From Mesostigma viride (taxonomy: Eukaryota; Streptophyta; Mesostigmatophyceae; Mesostigmatales; Mesostigmataceae): a DNA stretch of 64,000 bases. A program made the position numbers and the translations under genes. The stretch is from contig RPFO01001781.1 in the NCBI GenBank assembly GCA_009746045.1, positions 1 to 64,000 of the forward strand. Reading direction: 5' to 3'. The notes below the pieces were generated by a model that saw only the letters and a program-made list of their open reading frames with translations, was not told the DNA's origin and did no database searches. Shown here in pieces: positions 32,892 through 42,666 of the stretch; position 1 is the first letter of the stretch; the number at the start of each line of letters is the position of its first letter.

Positions 32892-33725
32892 GTACGAACC
32901 AGCCCAAGGCAGGCCAGCCAACGTCACAGAACCTTAACCCGAAGCGCAAGCATCCTCAGGTACAAGGCTGCCACGCAGGCCAGCCCTTCCGTTTCGACAA
33001 GCAGATCTTCCCCTTCATATCCGATCTGAATATTGCACTAGCGCAGCCCAACCTCCTGCGCAGATTCCCAACCATCCGGACCCAGTTCCAAAATGAGAAT
33101 CAGTCCGGACACTTGGCAGCCGCTGTGACTTCCGTGAAACCAGAAGCTCAGGGGCTGCCGCCCGTCTGTTAATTTAATTAAGCCCTGCGCCCGAGCGGGC
33201 ACAAGGCCGGGGAGGCGTCGGCATTCCTTGCATCACCATAGCCTCGGCCAACGCGTGCCCAGCGTCATGCAAGAAAAAAGACCTTCCCCTTCCTCGCAAG
33301 GTCCCTAAAAAGACGACACAACACGCTACATGGCAACGCCCCTAAAAAAAATCCCAGCCTTACTGACACAACTAATGTCAGACCGGCAACTACGAAATGT
33401 CAGCAAAATGATTCGAGTCAGAACTTTTAACTACACTAGTCGCCAATCAAAGGCAGTTTCAGGCCAGCATACAAAATTAAAAGGCCTTATAAATACGACC
33501 TTTTTAACCGCCTGAACAACAACGAAAACTGCCCGTAACTAATCACCCAGTTACAAAATCCAAACTGATTATCATCCGCTAAAAACGGCCCTAGTCGCCG
33601 GCCATGCCAGCGAAACTGGAACCCCAAGAGCGTGCCACGTAATCTTTGCCGCCGTCAGGAACACTTCGATTGCGGCGTTCGTTCTCGCCCATTATAAGAA
33701 ACTATTTTCAGAGAAATCCGATTCC
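32892..33725 (+). repeat. E unit c, right part (truncated)
   Basis: Resumes unit c after element I and follows unit b to AGAGAAATCCGATTC, where it changes to unrelated sequence at about 33726. Confidence 0.85.
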
Positions 33726-34370
33726 CGGACTATGGGTTAAGGCGTGAACCCAACTTAAGGCGTGAATGACTCTACTAAATTCTACTAATTTGAACTAAAG
33801 ATACTCAAACATAGTATTCTGAACTACTTTGAACTAAGAACGCCGGAATTCAATTCGACCCAACTTAAGGTGTGAACCCAACTTAAGCCAACCCAACTTA
33901 AGGCGTGAACTGCCGAACAGTAGTGACTGTACAGTACTTGGTAACAGGGTTTTCACACTCGGGTTTTTTTCGGTCGAATTGTTTGGACGCTCTGGCGAAA
34001 TTCGGCGGACTTTCGGCCAAAAGTGGTATGCGCCGGAACAGGGCCGTGCACGCGCCGGCCGGGGCTTGACACGCTGTACGGGCTGCGAAAAAATGGCAAG
34101 TTGTTTTCGGCTGTTTCCGTGGGCGGGACAGACAATCATGTTCAGACTTGGGCATGCGAAGGGAATTTCAACCGTCCAGGTGGACGCATCCTATTGGGTC
34201 GGACAAGCGAAAATTACGCTGGTATCGAGCGGAATCAGTTCTAGTAATAGGACCTGTTTTTGTCGGGCCGGTGCGCCTCGTGTGTGAAAACCTGTTGTTA
34301 CGTCAGGGGGGGTGGAAAAAAACAAGAAAATTTACATCATGCTGGACTCGAGTAGATCTCGCGAAAACAA
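33726..34370 (+). other. Unassigned region with a short repeat
   Basis: Four copies of CCCAACTTAAGGCGTGAAC or a variant at about 33748-33910. The remainder shows no recognisable gene. Confidence 0.4.
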
Positions 34371-34376
34371 GTAGAG

Positions 34377-34500
34377 CTTTCCTCACTGGACCCGAGTGCG
34401 GAAAGCAGCCCGAGGCGGCCCGAGTGGTGCGAAAAGCAGACCGAGTGGCGACAAATTGCTTTCCGCACTCGGGTCCAGTGAGGAAAGCGGCTTGTCCACT
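34377..34500 (+). repeat. K1: hairpin element with 31 bp perfect stem
   Basis: 34377-34407 (CTTTCCTCACTGGACCCGAG onward) is the exact complement of 34457-34487, separated by a 49 base loop. It is followed by GCTTGTCCACTTTTT-type sequence, which is the complement of the left flank of K2. Probably a member of a small foldback family. Confidence 0.7.
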
Positions 34501-36040
34501 TTTTTAGCCCACGGACCGGAATCTAAGGATATTTGACAGATTTCGGTGATCTAAGAGATAGAATCTTCTCTGTAAGTCTTAGAATTCGCACTAACACAAG
34601 AGAATATCAGTCGCCACTCAAAGAATCGGATCTACCCTGGATCTACTCGGGTTTGGAGCTCCGAAACATGGAAACGTAGTGTTTAGTGCCAGGTGGTTGG
34701 GGCGCAGTGAATCCCAGGTTCTTGGGGCGCGACAGCCGTAGATTTCAGATCTTAATGACGGTTACGCAATCTTGACCTTAGCTTGCACCCTGGCATCTCG
34801 TCGCGGGTCCTCAACGCTTCGCCGCCCTGGGCCTGCCGCTGCGATGGAAGATTCATGACCCAGGGATCCAGGATCTTCCTGAATAACCCACAGTTGTGTA
34901 TCAGCCTGTAGTTTGCGATTCCACGAAGCTGGGCATCTATCCGGTCCATCCGTACCATCACCAGAGAAGGAATCAGATTTGGGCAGATTTGCTGGTGCGG
35001 AAGTTTGGAATCTATTAGGGGTGTACGGCAATCAAGTGAATGCAAGGCTAGAATCCCGTTGCAGCCATCCGTCTACATGAATCCAGGTACGTCTTCTGAC
35101 AGGATTTAGGTATTCCGGTTTCGTAACTCCCCGGGCCCTTGTTAGTTGGTCCACGTCATATTGCCCCGATAAGTACCACCGGTACTCAAATCCGCGGCTC
35201 CATGTATATACGGCCCCCGGCCACTATAGATTCTGCGCGGCCCATGAGCGGCGAATCCCAGGGAGTCCCCGGACGTATAGTAAGTCCCGAGGATACGAAA
35301 GATTCTGCGGTTGACAAGAACCTGGTGGAATCTTTCCGTATCCCGCTCCCGCTCCCGCGCCCATACAGCTGACTGACTGTAGCCGGTGCCCTAAATCCCC
35401 GGGTACATTCAAGTGTATGAAGCCAAGTGTTGTAACGGAAGATTCCGCCGTTAACCAGAGGGAATCGTTCCCGCTCCCGTGTGGGAACACCACCACCACA
35501 ACAATAGATTCCGTCGTGGATCCTGGCGGACGGAAGATTCCATCAGCGCTCCCAAGAAACTGGGTTGCTTAGCGCCGATCCAACGGTCAGAAACGCCCAC
35601 AAAAAAAAAAAGGCGACGCCCAGACGTAAAAAAAAAAACTGAAGCCCAAGAGGGAAAAAAAAAAAACGCCTCATAAAAAGCGCCAAAACAGAGCGCCCGC
35701 TAAACCCGTCGACTGACGTCCCCCCCCCCCCCTACGCTAGGCTCGCCCACCCGCCTCCCTCACCTCTCCGCGCCGCTTAAACCTCCTCCGCTTGCCATGG
35801 CCTCGTACTGGGTTTCTGGAGTCGAAATCGGACGGTGGAAAATCTCATCCACGGCTGATAATTAAATGGCGCGCGCCGAGGATAAACATTTCAAGGAAAG
35901 GCTAAACGTCTCAAGGAAACTTTTCGAACTTTAAAAGTGACATCCTACGGCTCGAAACGGCGGGCCGAGATCTAGACGGTTGAAAATGCGCGTGCGACAA
36001 GCAATTTGTTCCCCCCGTGACAATAAACGAAATGGCGCAC
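34501..36040 (+). other. Unassigned 1.5 kb region
   Basis: A 97-residue minus-strand frame (34752-35045) has no recognisable family. At 35220-35520 four TATAGATTC or GGAAGATTC motifs with GC(G)GCG follow one another, related to those inside element I. A-rich and poly-C runs lie at 35605-35670 and 35720-35732. No supported gene. Confidence 0.4.
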
Positions 36041-36052
36041 TGCTTACCACCA

Positions 36053-36235
36053 AAAGTGGACAAGTGTAGCTTGTGTCACTGGACCCGAGTGGGACCAGCG
36101 CTATAGTGGTCACGAGGGCCGACTTGTAGTCATGAGGGCCGCATGGCCCGAGTGGCTACAAGTCGTCCCGAGTGGCCACTAGAGCGCTGCGTCCCACGAG
36201 TGTCCAGTGATACAAGCAGCTTGTCCAACAAGCTT
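36053..36235 (+). repeat. K2: second hairpin element of the K family
   Basis: Imperfect palindrome. The left arm has AAAAGTGGACAAG, then CACTGGACCCGAGTGGGAC and CGCTATAGTGGTCA; the complements are CCACTAGAGCGCTG, GTCCCACGAGTGTCCAGTGA and GCTTGTCC on the right. The core ACTGGACCCGAGTG is shared with K1. Confidence 0.7.
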
Positions 36236-36310
36236 GTGGGACAAGTGCGGAACTTGTACCACTGCAGTGGGACAAGTGCGGAACTTGTACCACTGCAGTG
36301 GGACAAGTAC
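36236..36310 (+). repeat. Tandem 33 bp repeat, itself palindromic
   Basis: Two full and one partial copies of GTGGGACAAGTGCGGAACTT, then GTACCACTGCA, directly after K2. Each contains CAAGTGCGGAACTTG. Confidence 0.8.
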
Positions 36311-36692
36311 GAACTGGTAGATTTGTCCCCGAGATTTGGTCAGAATTGGTCCAAAGCAATTAATTTTTCATTTCTCGCACCATCGTGTCCGTAGATGGAC
36401 ATGAAATAAAGACGTTACGGAAACTACACCCTACACGTGCCCCGACTGCGTCGGGGGTTCAGTTTCCAGGGAGGCGGGGAAGTTGCTTTTGAACCAGATT
36501 GCAGTACCTACCTGTTGTTTGTCCGCGTGAAAAGTTCAGTGATCCGCTTGAATAATAACCGCCTCGCGGAAATAAAAAAGGGAGAATCCACCATCTTCCG
36601 GAGCAGTCCGGAGCCATGATTGAATCTTCAGGCCTTGTTCAGGCTGCCATTTTAGTAGAGATTGTCTCCCGGAACCAGAGTGGGCCAGACAA

Positions 36693-36697
36693 TATAG
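36693..36697 (+). other. Target-site duplication of Gyp1 copy 2 (TATAG), left
   Basis: TATAG directly precedes the Gyp1 LTR start TGTTACGG and is repeated right after its 3' LTR at 56105-56109. This proves that 36698 to 56104 is one insertion including the nested Cop2. Confidence 0.88.
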
Positions 36698-36728
36698 TGT
36701 TACGGCGCGTAACAAACTGTGTTATTAC
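36698..36728 (+). repeat. First 31 bases of the Gyp1 5' LTR
   Basis: TGTTACGGCGCGTAACA through TGTTATTAC; identical to 11095-11125. Ends at the ATTAC target of Cop2. Confidence 0.88.
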
Positions 36729-37430
36729 AGTTAACGCCAAGCGCATTGGCGTGATCCTGATTCGGCATTTCTCTGCGATTCCAGCGGCACCGGAACGAGT
36801 TCATTCCGACAAGTATCAAGAAAGTTATGGCGTTCCGACTTCCCGGTCGCGCGCGAGCGCGAGCCGGCTGTTCTTCTAAGTCGGACGTGAATATTTGCCG
36901 ACGACATATGGGGTCGACAGTAATTCCTGGGCTGACAGGATTTAGGTGCTGAACCTACGACGGTATTGGATTAATACGTCGTACGCAGGAAATAGGAACC
37001 TTAACCTGTGGTCTGTTGGTACCGCAGGCCTACTAGTCCTGGACTTCTAGGTGCAGATGCAATAATCACTGTGGTGACTGTACTCTGTGGTCACTGTGCC
37101 TGTATGGCAGACCTACTGTATAGGATCTGGGCGCTGTACAGGTTGTGAATACTGTACTGGGAGTGTTAATACTGAGCAGGCCTCTTAGGCTGCTCAGGAC
37201 TAGCAAAGCACAGTGCACAAGTATATAAAGAATAGGCCAGTGCCAATTGGGCATCTCTTGCGAGCCCGCCTCACGTGTGTTGCCTTGACTTGGCAAACGC
37301 TTGTACAAGCCTCAAGTGTGTGAGCGCTGTAACATTATCCAATTTTAACAAAGCTCCGTTTCCAACCATATTCACACATTGCTGCATTGCAACCATATCC
37401 TTCACATTGCGTTTCATAAGAACGTTAACT
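36729..37430 (+). repeat. Cop2 5' LTR (702 bp)
   Basis: Starts AGTTAACGCC and ends AACGTTAACT, so the ends are a 7 base inverted repeat without the usual TG...CA. TATA box GTATATAAAG at 37221-37230. Boundaries are fixed by the ATTAC duplication and by the identical length of the 3' LTR. Confidence 0.9.
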
Positions 37431-37523
37431 CAAATTACAAACAGTCTCAACGGAACGGCCAGGAGGGTCGTTGCTGGTTGCGGTGTGCAGCGTTGACGAC
37501 GCGAGAAGCTCGTCCGGTGGTGA
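37431..37523 (+). other. Cop2 leader with presumed primer-binding site
   Basis: CAAATTACAAACAGTCTCAAC follows the LTR; it does not begin TGG, so the primer is unclear (possibly an internal tRNA site or self-priming). It runs to the first ORF. Confidence 0.4.
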
Positions 37524-38243
37524 ATGGTGCAGGAAGAACAACGGCAGCAGAATTTCCGGTTTCGGCAGTCTGCTGGGGGTTCAATTTCGCCTGAATTGCG
37601 TCGTGTCGTTCGAGATCTATCTTTATTGCTTGCAGATCGTCCACCTGTTAATCGCGGCTTCGTGCAATTCATCGACGACCAGGTCGAGGATTGGGAGCGA
37701 ATTCTGCGGCACGTCCAAACCATCGTCATTCCGGAGCACCGGAGCATCGACGACATCGAGCAAGAGCTTCACGGTTTGGTTGGCATCCAGACGGTGATTA
37801 CAGCATTAACTGAGCGGGTGCGTGCGGAGTTGGCGGCTAGGCGAGGAGAGGCTGCGGAGGCAGCTGGTGCAGTGCGACACGAGTTCGTGCCGGCAGCAGC
37901 GGGTGCAGGTGTACCACGTACTTTCGCAGGCGTAATCGGCGACGAGGGTGTTGCAGCGGGACCAGTTCGACGTGAACGACGCGGAGCGGAGCACTACAGG
38001 CGGCTTGCAGAGGTCGAGGCGGCAGCGGAAGCCATCACCGGAGGACAGCGTGCGGCACGAGTCGGCAGGTTTCCGGAGCGAGCAAAGGTTCCGTTTCAGG
38101 AACTGCCCCAACCCCTTCGCGTTCGTGTGACGCGTTTGGAAGAGTTTGCCCCTCTTGGCTATGATAGTGACCTTGAGGTGGGAGCAGTGGGCGTCGCTGG
38201 GCTAGGCGACGAGGCGCTTGGCGACCACGAGGTGCCAAGATAA
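37524..38243 (+). CDS. Cop2 ORF1, 239-residue protein of unknown function
   Basis: Open frame from ATG 37524 to TAA 38241-38243, between LTR and gag, where most copia elements have nothing. It is rich in Arg, Glu and Ala. Residues about 20-110 (RVVRDLSLLLADRPPVN, then IDDIEQELHGLVGIQ and LTERVRAELAARRGEAAEAA) look strongly helical, possibly coiled coil; the rest is Ala/Gly/Arg-rich. No catalytic motif, signal peptide or membrane segment. It could be an N-terminal part of Gag or a separate nucleic-acid-binding protein. It is separated from gag by 302 bases containing GACAGCGACAGCGACAGCGA. Confidence 0.55.
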   Translation: MVQEEQRQQNFRFRQSAGGSISPELRRVVRDLSLLLADRPPVNRGFVQFIDDQVEDWERILRHVQTIVIPEHRSIDDIEQELHGLVGIQTVITALTERVRAELAARRGEAAEAAGAVRHEFVPAAAGAGVPRTFAGVIGDEGVAAGPVRRERRGAEHYRRLAEVEAAAEAITGGQRAARVGRFPERAKVPFQELPQPLRVRVTRLEEFAPLGYDSDLEVGAVGVAGLGDEALGDHEVPR

Positions 38244-38545
38244 ATCCGCGGGGTGCCAACGACGGGTTGTCACCTGTCTACTATACTAACGGTGACGATT
38301 CTGTCATCGCGGGCCGACAGCGGGTCGACGACGGCGCAGCGGGTAGCAGGGTGCCAGAGCTGATTGTGGTGAGCGACAGCGACAGCGACAGCGACAAGGA
38401 GAACCAGGACGCGCCTGCGGGCGACCGTGGTGGTCTTGACTGAGTGGTAACACTTGGCATTTTCCTTTCTTGTTCAGTAGCTTATATTGCTTTAATTGCT
38501 GCTTGGCCACTTGGCTGGCTGTAGCAGATCTGAACAGAGGCCATC
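38244..38545 (+). other. Cop2 spacer between ORF1 and gag
   Basis: Contains a (GACAGC)n tract at about 38373-38396. No separate gene. A lost frame joining ORF1 to gag cannot be excluded. Confidence 0.4.
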
Positions 38546-39628
38546 ATGAGTGAGGGAGCTATTGACCAACAAGCGCGCCTTATGGGCTTTGCGCGGCGCG
38601 GCGCTGGGATGGATGGACGCGATGGACGCGGTGGACGCGATGGACGCGGTGACGGCCAGGCGCTGGGAGACCAGGCTGCGCTGCCAGATGATCAGAGCCA
38701 AGCATCGCAGGGCGGTCAGAACGCGCCAGCTGCAGATCAAGCGGCACCTAAGCGACCGACCGTGGCTGAGGGGTACACGGTGCTAGGCCAGTTTCAGTCC
38801 ATCAAGGACAATTGGCAGCCCCGGGACGCTGAGAGGATGTTAGAGGACATGAGCTTGTACACGGACATCTACACCGGTGACAAGCTTCGCATCCTGGCGT
38901 CTAGTGCCTACATAAGGCAGTCGGCGAGGCGGCTGTTCAAGTTTGTTCGGGAGCGACACACGGCGGGAGACACCTGGGCGGCGTTTATGACGCGACTCAG
39001 GGTGTTCCTGAGTGACAAGAGGACCATAGATGGGTCTCACCTGAAGCAAGAGTACCTGGACTACAAGCCCATCAAGGGGCAGCTAGTGGTCCACGCCTTT
39101 GAAGACTTCGTCAAGCTGAGGGAGGACGCCATGGCCAAGGGATTCTTCGTTGCAGATCGGATGGCCATGGGCGACTTTCTCAAGTCGCTGCAGCTGGATC
39201 CGGTCACCATGGATAATGTGACCATCCACATGCGACAGGTCCATGGCTGGGCAGCCATGACGGACCAGTTGTATGAGTGTTTCAGCGGCAAATACGTAGG
39301 TGGTAAGCGCCCACGTCAAGGGGACGAGGAGGCCGCTGAACCTGCGGTTAAGTCCATGAGGGGATCGGGCCACGGGGCCCAGCGTCCTCGAGAGGGCCTG
39401 AGGCCTCTTCAAGGGGTCGAGGAAGGTCCAGGAGGGGGCGTGACAGAAGGGCTGGACGGGGGACACCGCCGAAGTCGGGGCATCCACAGTCCCAGTTTGA
39501 CTTCAAGAGGGTGGGTGGTCCTCCCAAGGCTGGGCCCAGCAGTGGGACCTCACGGGACATCAGTCAGGTGGAATGTTATTTCTGCCAAGGGAAGGGTCAC
39601 TTCAGGAATGAGTGTCCCTCGTACCTGA
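38546..39628 (+). CDS. Cop2 Gag
   Basis: Starts at ATG 38546. Gly/Asp/Arg repeats (DGRDGRGGRDGRGDG, residues about 23-38) precede a helical capsid-like region (about 80-250) with KLRILASSAYIRQSARRLF, TWAAFMTRLRVFL and an AFEDFVKLREDAMAKGF helix. The tail after about residue 290 is out of frame: the -1 frame gives FDFKRVGGPPKAG and then the zinc knuckle CYFCQGKGHFRNEC (39577-39618). One missing base near 39435 explains this. Gag would package element RNA in cytoplasmic particles. Confidence 0.7.
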   Translation: MSEGAIDQQARLMGFARRGAGMDGRDGRGGRDGRGDGQALGDQAALPDDQSQASQGGQNAPAADQAAPKRPTVAEGYTVLGQFQSIKDNWQPRDAERMLEDMSLYTDIYTGDKLRILASSAYIRQSARRLFKFVRERHTAGDTWAAFMTRLRVFLSDKRTIDGSHLKQEYLDYKPIKGQLVVHAFEDFVKLREDAMAKGFFVADRMAMGDFLKSLQLDPVTMDNVTIHMRQVHGWAAMTDQLYECFSGKYVGGKRPRQGDEEAAEPAVKSMRGSGHGAQRPREGLRPLQGVEEGPGGGVTEGLDGGHRRSRGIHSPSLTSRGWVVLPRLGPAVGPHGTSVRWNVISAKGRVTSGMSVPRT

Positions 39629-39780
39629 GGCAGGAAGGTCAGAGCAAGCCAGCTCAGGGGGCAGCAAGGACAAGGCTGGTCCATCCCAGGATAAGGGCAA
39701 GGGCAAAGCTGCTGATCATTGACTTAAGCCTGCACACATCCCTGTACCCTGGAGGGTGCCCCCAGGGGTGTGTAATGTAG
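39511..39780 (+). CDS. Cop2 Gag C-terminus with CCHC zinc knuckle
   Basis: Frame -1 to gag. It contains CYFCQGKGHFRNEC, a perfect C-x2-C-x4-H-x4-C nucleocapsid knuckle that binds element RNA. Basic residues follow (RTRLVHPRIRARAK). It belongs to the gag ORF at 38546 and is not a separate gene. No protease motif (D-T/S-G) follows in any frame up to the integrase, where copia elements normally have one. Confidence 0.75.
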   Translation: MGGPPKAGPSSGTSRDISQVECYFCQGKGHFRNECPSYLRQEGQSKPAQGAARTRLVHPRIRARAKLLIIDLSLHTSLYPGGCPQGCVM

Positions 39781-40253
39781 CTGCTAGTGACGGCAGTGAG
39801 GGGCAGCCCCATGCTCTAGTGACAGAGCCTATTGGACACGATGGGGCAAGCTTGGTTACCACAGAGAGTATGCCAGCTGTAGCTGCAGTGGTTACTCGCC
39901 AACGTGCCCGCCATGGCGGTGCTGAGCCTGAGGTAGGACCTGGTGATGTGGACCCAGGTGGATCTCAGAAGCATTCTGACCGTGCAGGACTGGCACAGGA
40001 TGGTCAGGATGAGGATAGGGCTGGAGACAGTCTGACAGGCACGACCCTGGTGCCTCCTGTACATAAGGGATCTGTACATACCTTGAGTGCTAATAATGAC
40101 AATAAAAGATTTTCTCTCTTGTATGACATTGCCTCAAGGTTGCATACCATGTTTGGCCATGCAGCTCAGTCTTTGCAAGTTGCTAGACGGCTGGGAGAAG
40201 TGAGTTGTACTCCATCTGCCAACAGGTTGCTCAAGCTTGCAAGTGCAGGCTAG
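39756..40253 (+). pseudogene. Cop2 linker and integrase zinc-binding (GAG-pre-integrase) region
   Basis: Another -1 frame step. An acidic, low-complexity linker (EPEVGPGDVDPGG) leads to LYDIASRLHTMFGHAAQSL. This matches the H-x3-5-H start of the GAG-pre-integrase finger (LWHxRLGH in other copia elements). The expected Cys pair appears in the next frame (VAQACKCRLVARKPKQ, about 40235). Fragmented by frame breaks. Confidence 0.5.
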
Positions 40254-40515
40254 TTGCTAGAAAGCCCAAGCAGTCTCATGCCAGGACTCCTATTTTGCAG
40301 CCAGGCCATGTGCAGGTAGATATTCAGAGAATCAGGGGTTTGAAGCTGCTGGTGGCAGTGGACAGATATACCAAGTACAAGACCCTAGAGATCCTGCCTG
40401 ACATGGAGAAGCCTACATTAATTGCTGCTCTGAAGTTGACAAGGAGCAGGTACCCTGGGTTGGAGTTGTTGCAGTGTGACATTCAGTTTGAGTGCTGTGA
40501 GAATGTTAAAGGCAT
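40205..40515 (+). pseudogene. Cop2 integrase core, first part (D,D)
   Basis: Integrase inserts the cDNA into chromosomes. After CKCRLVARKPKQSHART come VQVDIQRIRGLKLLVAVD (catalytic Asp at 40319) and LELLQCDIQFECCENVKG (second Asp at 40478). The reading frame stops soon after 40516, where a GT begins an insert. Continuing at 43146 after removal of 40516-43145 restores an in-frame integrase with the third residue Glu at 43249 (GQQGVVERA). Confidence 0.7.
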
Positions 40516-41017
40516 GTGTGATTATTATGGGGACTTAAATTAATAATTTGTAGGTGGTGAATCATTGCCGACTTAAGCGTCAGGAGCCAGGAAATTTTTT
40601 TATTACGTCCATGTGGTGTGGCTTTCCATGGCTACCTCAAGGTAGCGTGTACATTGGTAATTATGGTAGGTGAGTGGTGGCGGCGGCCCGGCCTGGTATG
40701 CGCATGGGCCGACAATGGGTCGATAACGACAGCTGGTATGTTGGAACATGGTGCATGCGCATGCATGACTCGGTACGGCATGGTATGACATGCACATGAC
40801 ACAATACTATAATCTGGTGAAGATAGTGACCAATGGTCCTAGTGCCATTGTACAACTTGGCACATAGTCATAGTGTCCGTTCACGTAGGACAAATCCCAC
40901 TTAGGTACTACTATCCGAGCATATCTATTTGTTAATTAGGGCTCGAATACAGTTGCCCGTATTATAGATTTCTGCACGGTCAGCATAATGGGCATATTCA
41001 AGACAGGATTCTTGACA
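40503..41017 (+). repeat. Cop2 internal direct repeat A (515 bp)
   Basis: Nearly identical to A' at 42667-43179 (differences: a CGGC deletion and two added bases near the start). Both contain the GT...AG insert plus a few flanking bases of integrase on the left and 34 on the right. Because integrase sequence is included on both sides, A and A' are not LTRs of a nested element. Confidence 0.85.
40516..40983 (+). other. GT...AG insert in the Cop2 integrase (introner-like candidate)
   Basis: 468 bases starting GTGTGATT and ending CGGTCAG, flanked by CAT on both sides (GGCAT | GTGTG...GTCAG | CATAATGGG). Removing it joins GGC-AT to C-ATA-ATG in frame and yields a continuous integrase text (NVKGIIMGIFKTGF). 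The inside has stops in all forward frames. It may be a spliceosomal intron created by insertion with a 3 base target duplication, or a plain mobile insertion that happens to have these ends. No terminal inverted repeats. Confidence 0.5.
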
Positions 41018-42666
41018 CCCTCCTTGCACATGATGCTGTCTATAAATACAAACGCTAGATCCTGGGCGAGGGTAGTCGGGTACCTAAGTGGATTCCCTCC
41101 TTACACGACACCCTGGTCTTGATATAAAACAGCAAGAAAAATGAAGGCAAGGTTGTGTAGCCCCATATTGTCACATGGAGTGCGCCACACGAGGGTGGAG
41201 CCAAACTGGAAACAGGCTCTTAAACTGTAAAGACTGGTTGCTCAGTGTTGAGTCTGGATGCAGACTGTAGCCGGTACTGGTTGATGCCAGGGTTGCAGCT
41301 GGAAACGTTGGGTACTGGTAGCTGCTGGTAAACCGGTGACGTCAGCTGTTGTGTGTGCACACACGATCTATGCTGTGTGTGGGTACAGTGTCTTGTGTGG
41401 TGCTCAGGTAGTGCTACTTTGACTTGTTTGCCAACAGGTTTTGATGCAACTTACTGCAACTACTACAAGGTGAACTGTGACGTGAGGATGTAGAGCTGGT
41501 TGCTGGACTGCTACTTGCTAGCTAGACAAGTGCGTGCAGCTGACTGCAGCTACTATCTACTCTACGCCTGTGGTGGAGAGTCATGCATGTGCTGCTGGGT
41601 GCTACTACTTCTCCTTGCTGGCTAGGCAAGTGTGGGTAGCTGCCTGCATGGACTATGCAGTGTACTCTGTTCCTGCTGGTGTTGCCTGCTGTGCTTGTTG
41701 ATGCCAGTGTGATGGTGCTGATGGGACTGTGCTGTTACTGCTGCTTACATTATGGGGCAACTGGTTGCTAGTGGGTGTCTAGTGCTGGCACGTGATAATG
41801 CAACTAGCTGTTACTGCTGCTAGTGGTGCCTGCAACTAGTTAAATGTGGCTGAATTATAAAACTGCAACTAGTGCTGAAAACAACGTGGGGGTTAGTGAG
41901 CACCCTCCTTAGTGTGGTGTGCAGCTGTGTCAGCAGGCTGGCCTTGAGAGCAGGACCCAGGGAATGTTCCCTTTTTTCTTGGAAACTTGGAGCATGGCAG
42001 GCTCTGGGCTCTTGAAGTGATGACCGTTTAAAAAGAATTCCGGTTTAAAAGAATGCGCCCAAAAGAATGTTGATGCCACGCGAAATGGTGCCGGTACAGA
42101 AAGAAAGACCGGTTCTCATGAAAAATTCTTGAGGTAAACAGCTCCGCCGATTTCTCGTCGATGCTCACAGCTCGCGCGGCTCAGTGGGAGCCCGTCAGTG
42201 ACCCCGCGCCGATTGAACGCACTGCACTCGGCCAAAAATGTGCTGCCAGGTAAAAAATCACTGGCGCTGCCTGGAACCAGAGCCGGCACCTTTTGAGTGC
42301 CAGGCTTCAGTGCCGACGTCCCCATCACCGAAATGTTGGCGTTTGATCAGTTTCGGGCATATATAAGTATAAAAGCGTAGATCTGGCCTGCGCACCGGAG
42401 CTTGGGAAATTCTTGACGGATTTTAGCAACGGTAGGTGTCACCCCGAATATTTGGTGTTACCACACATTGAAGTAAGTCGATTGAAAACCTTGAATTTCA
42501 CGGTAGCATCTGCGCCATAATCATGGTCGTATCAAGTACAAGAATTCGACCAAGCTGCTCCGTATATGAAAATATAAACTATGATCAAGGCGCTCAATAA
42601 AATGTGAGCTGCCGCTTAGAGGTTGGTTAATTCCGTTGAAAGATCTTGCCCCGGACCTCCGATGCC
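41018..42666 (+). other. 1.65 kb foreign segment between the A repeats
   Basis: No similarity seen to the rest of Cop2. It holds TGCTGCTACT/CTGCTGG-rich low-complexity sequence (41430-41900) and, near 42355-42375, TATATAAGTATAAAAGCG, a promoter-like stretch. No supported coding. Its presence between duplicated integrase pieces suggests repair-associated insertion or recombination between two Cop2 copies. Confidence 0.45.

Larger units (their letters stand above)
22726..33725 (+). repeat. E array: ~1.48 kb tandem repeat split by two insertions
   Basis: Three units of one sequence: 22726-23777 (right 1.05 kb only), 25500-26980 (complete, 1481 bases) and 26981-27036 plus 32892-33725 (truncated). 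The head-to-tail join at 26980/26981 is intact, so these are tandem. Each unit can be read as a ~430 base segment (starting AAATTATCGCCACGACC) plus a ~1050 base segment (starting GCAAGAAAAAAGACC). That alternation would also fit an LTR-internal-LTR-internal-LTR chain of a short non-autonomous retroelement, but TG...CA ends and a PBS are not evident. Small frames repeated in each unit (61 and 136 residues) resemble no family. Confidence 0.8.

Noticed and set aside
34752-35045. Host gene exon on the minus strand (97 residues)
   Set aside because: No splice-flanked partner exons or known family; two overlapping frames are equally open.
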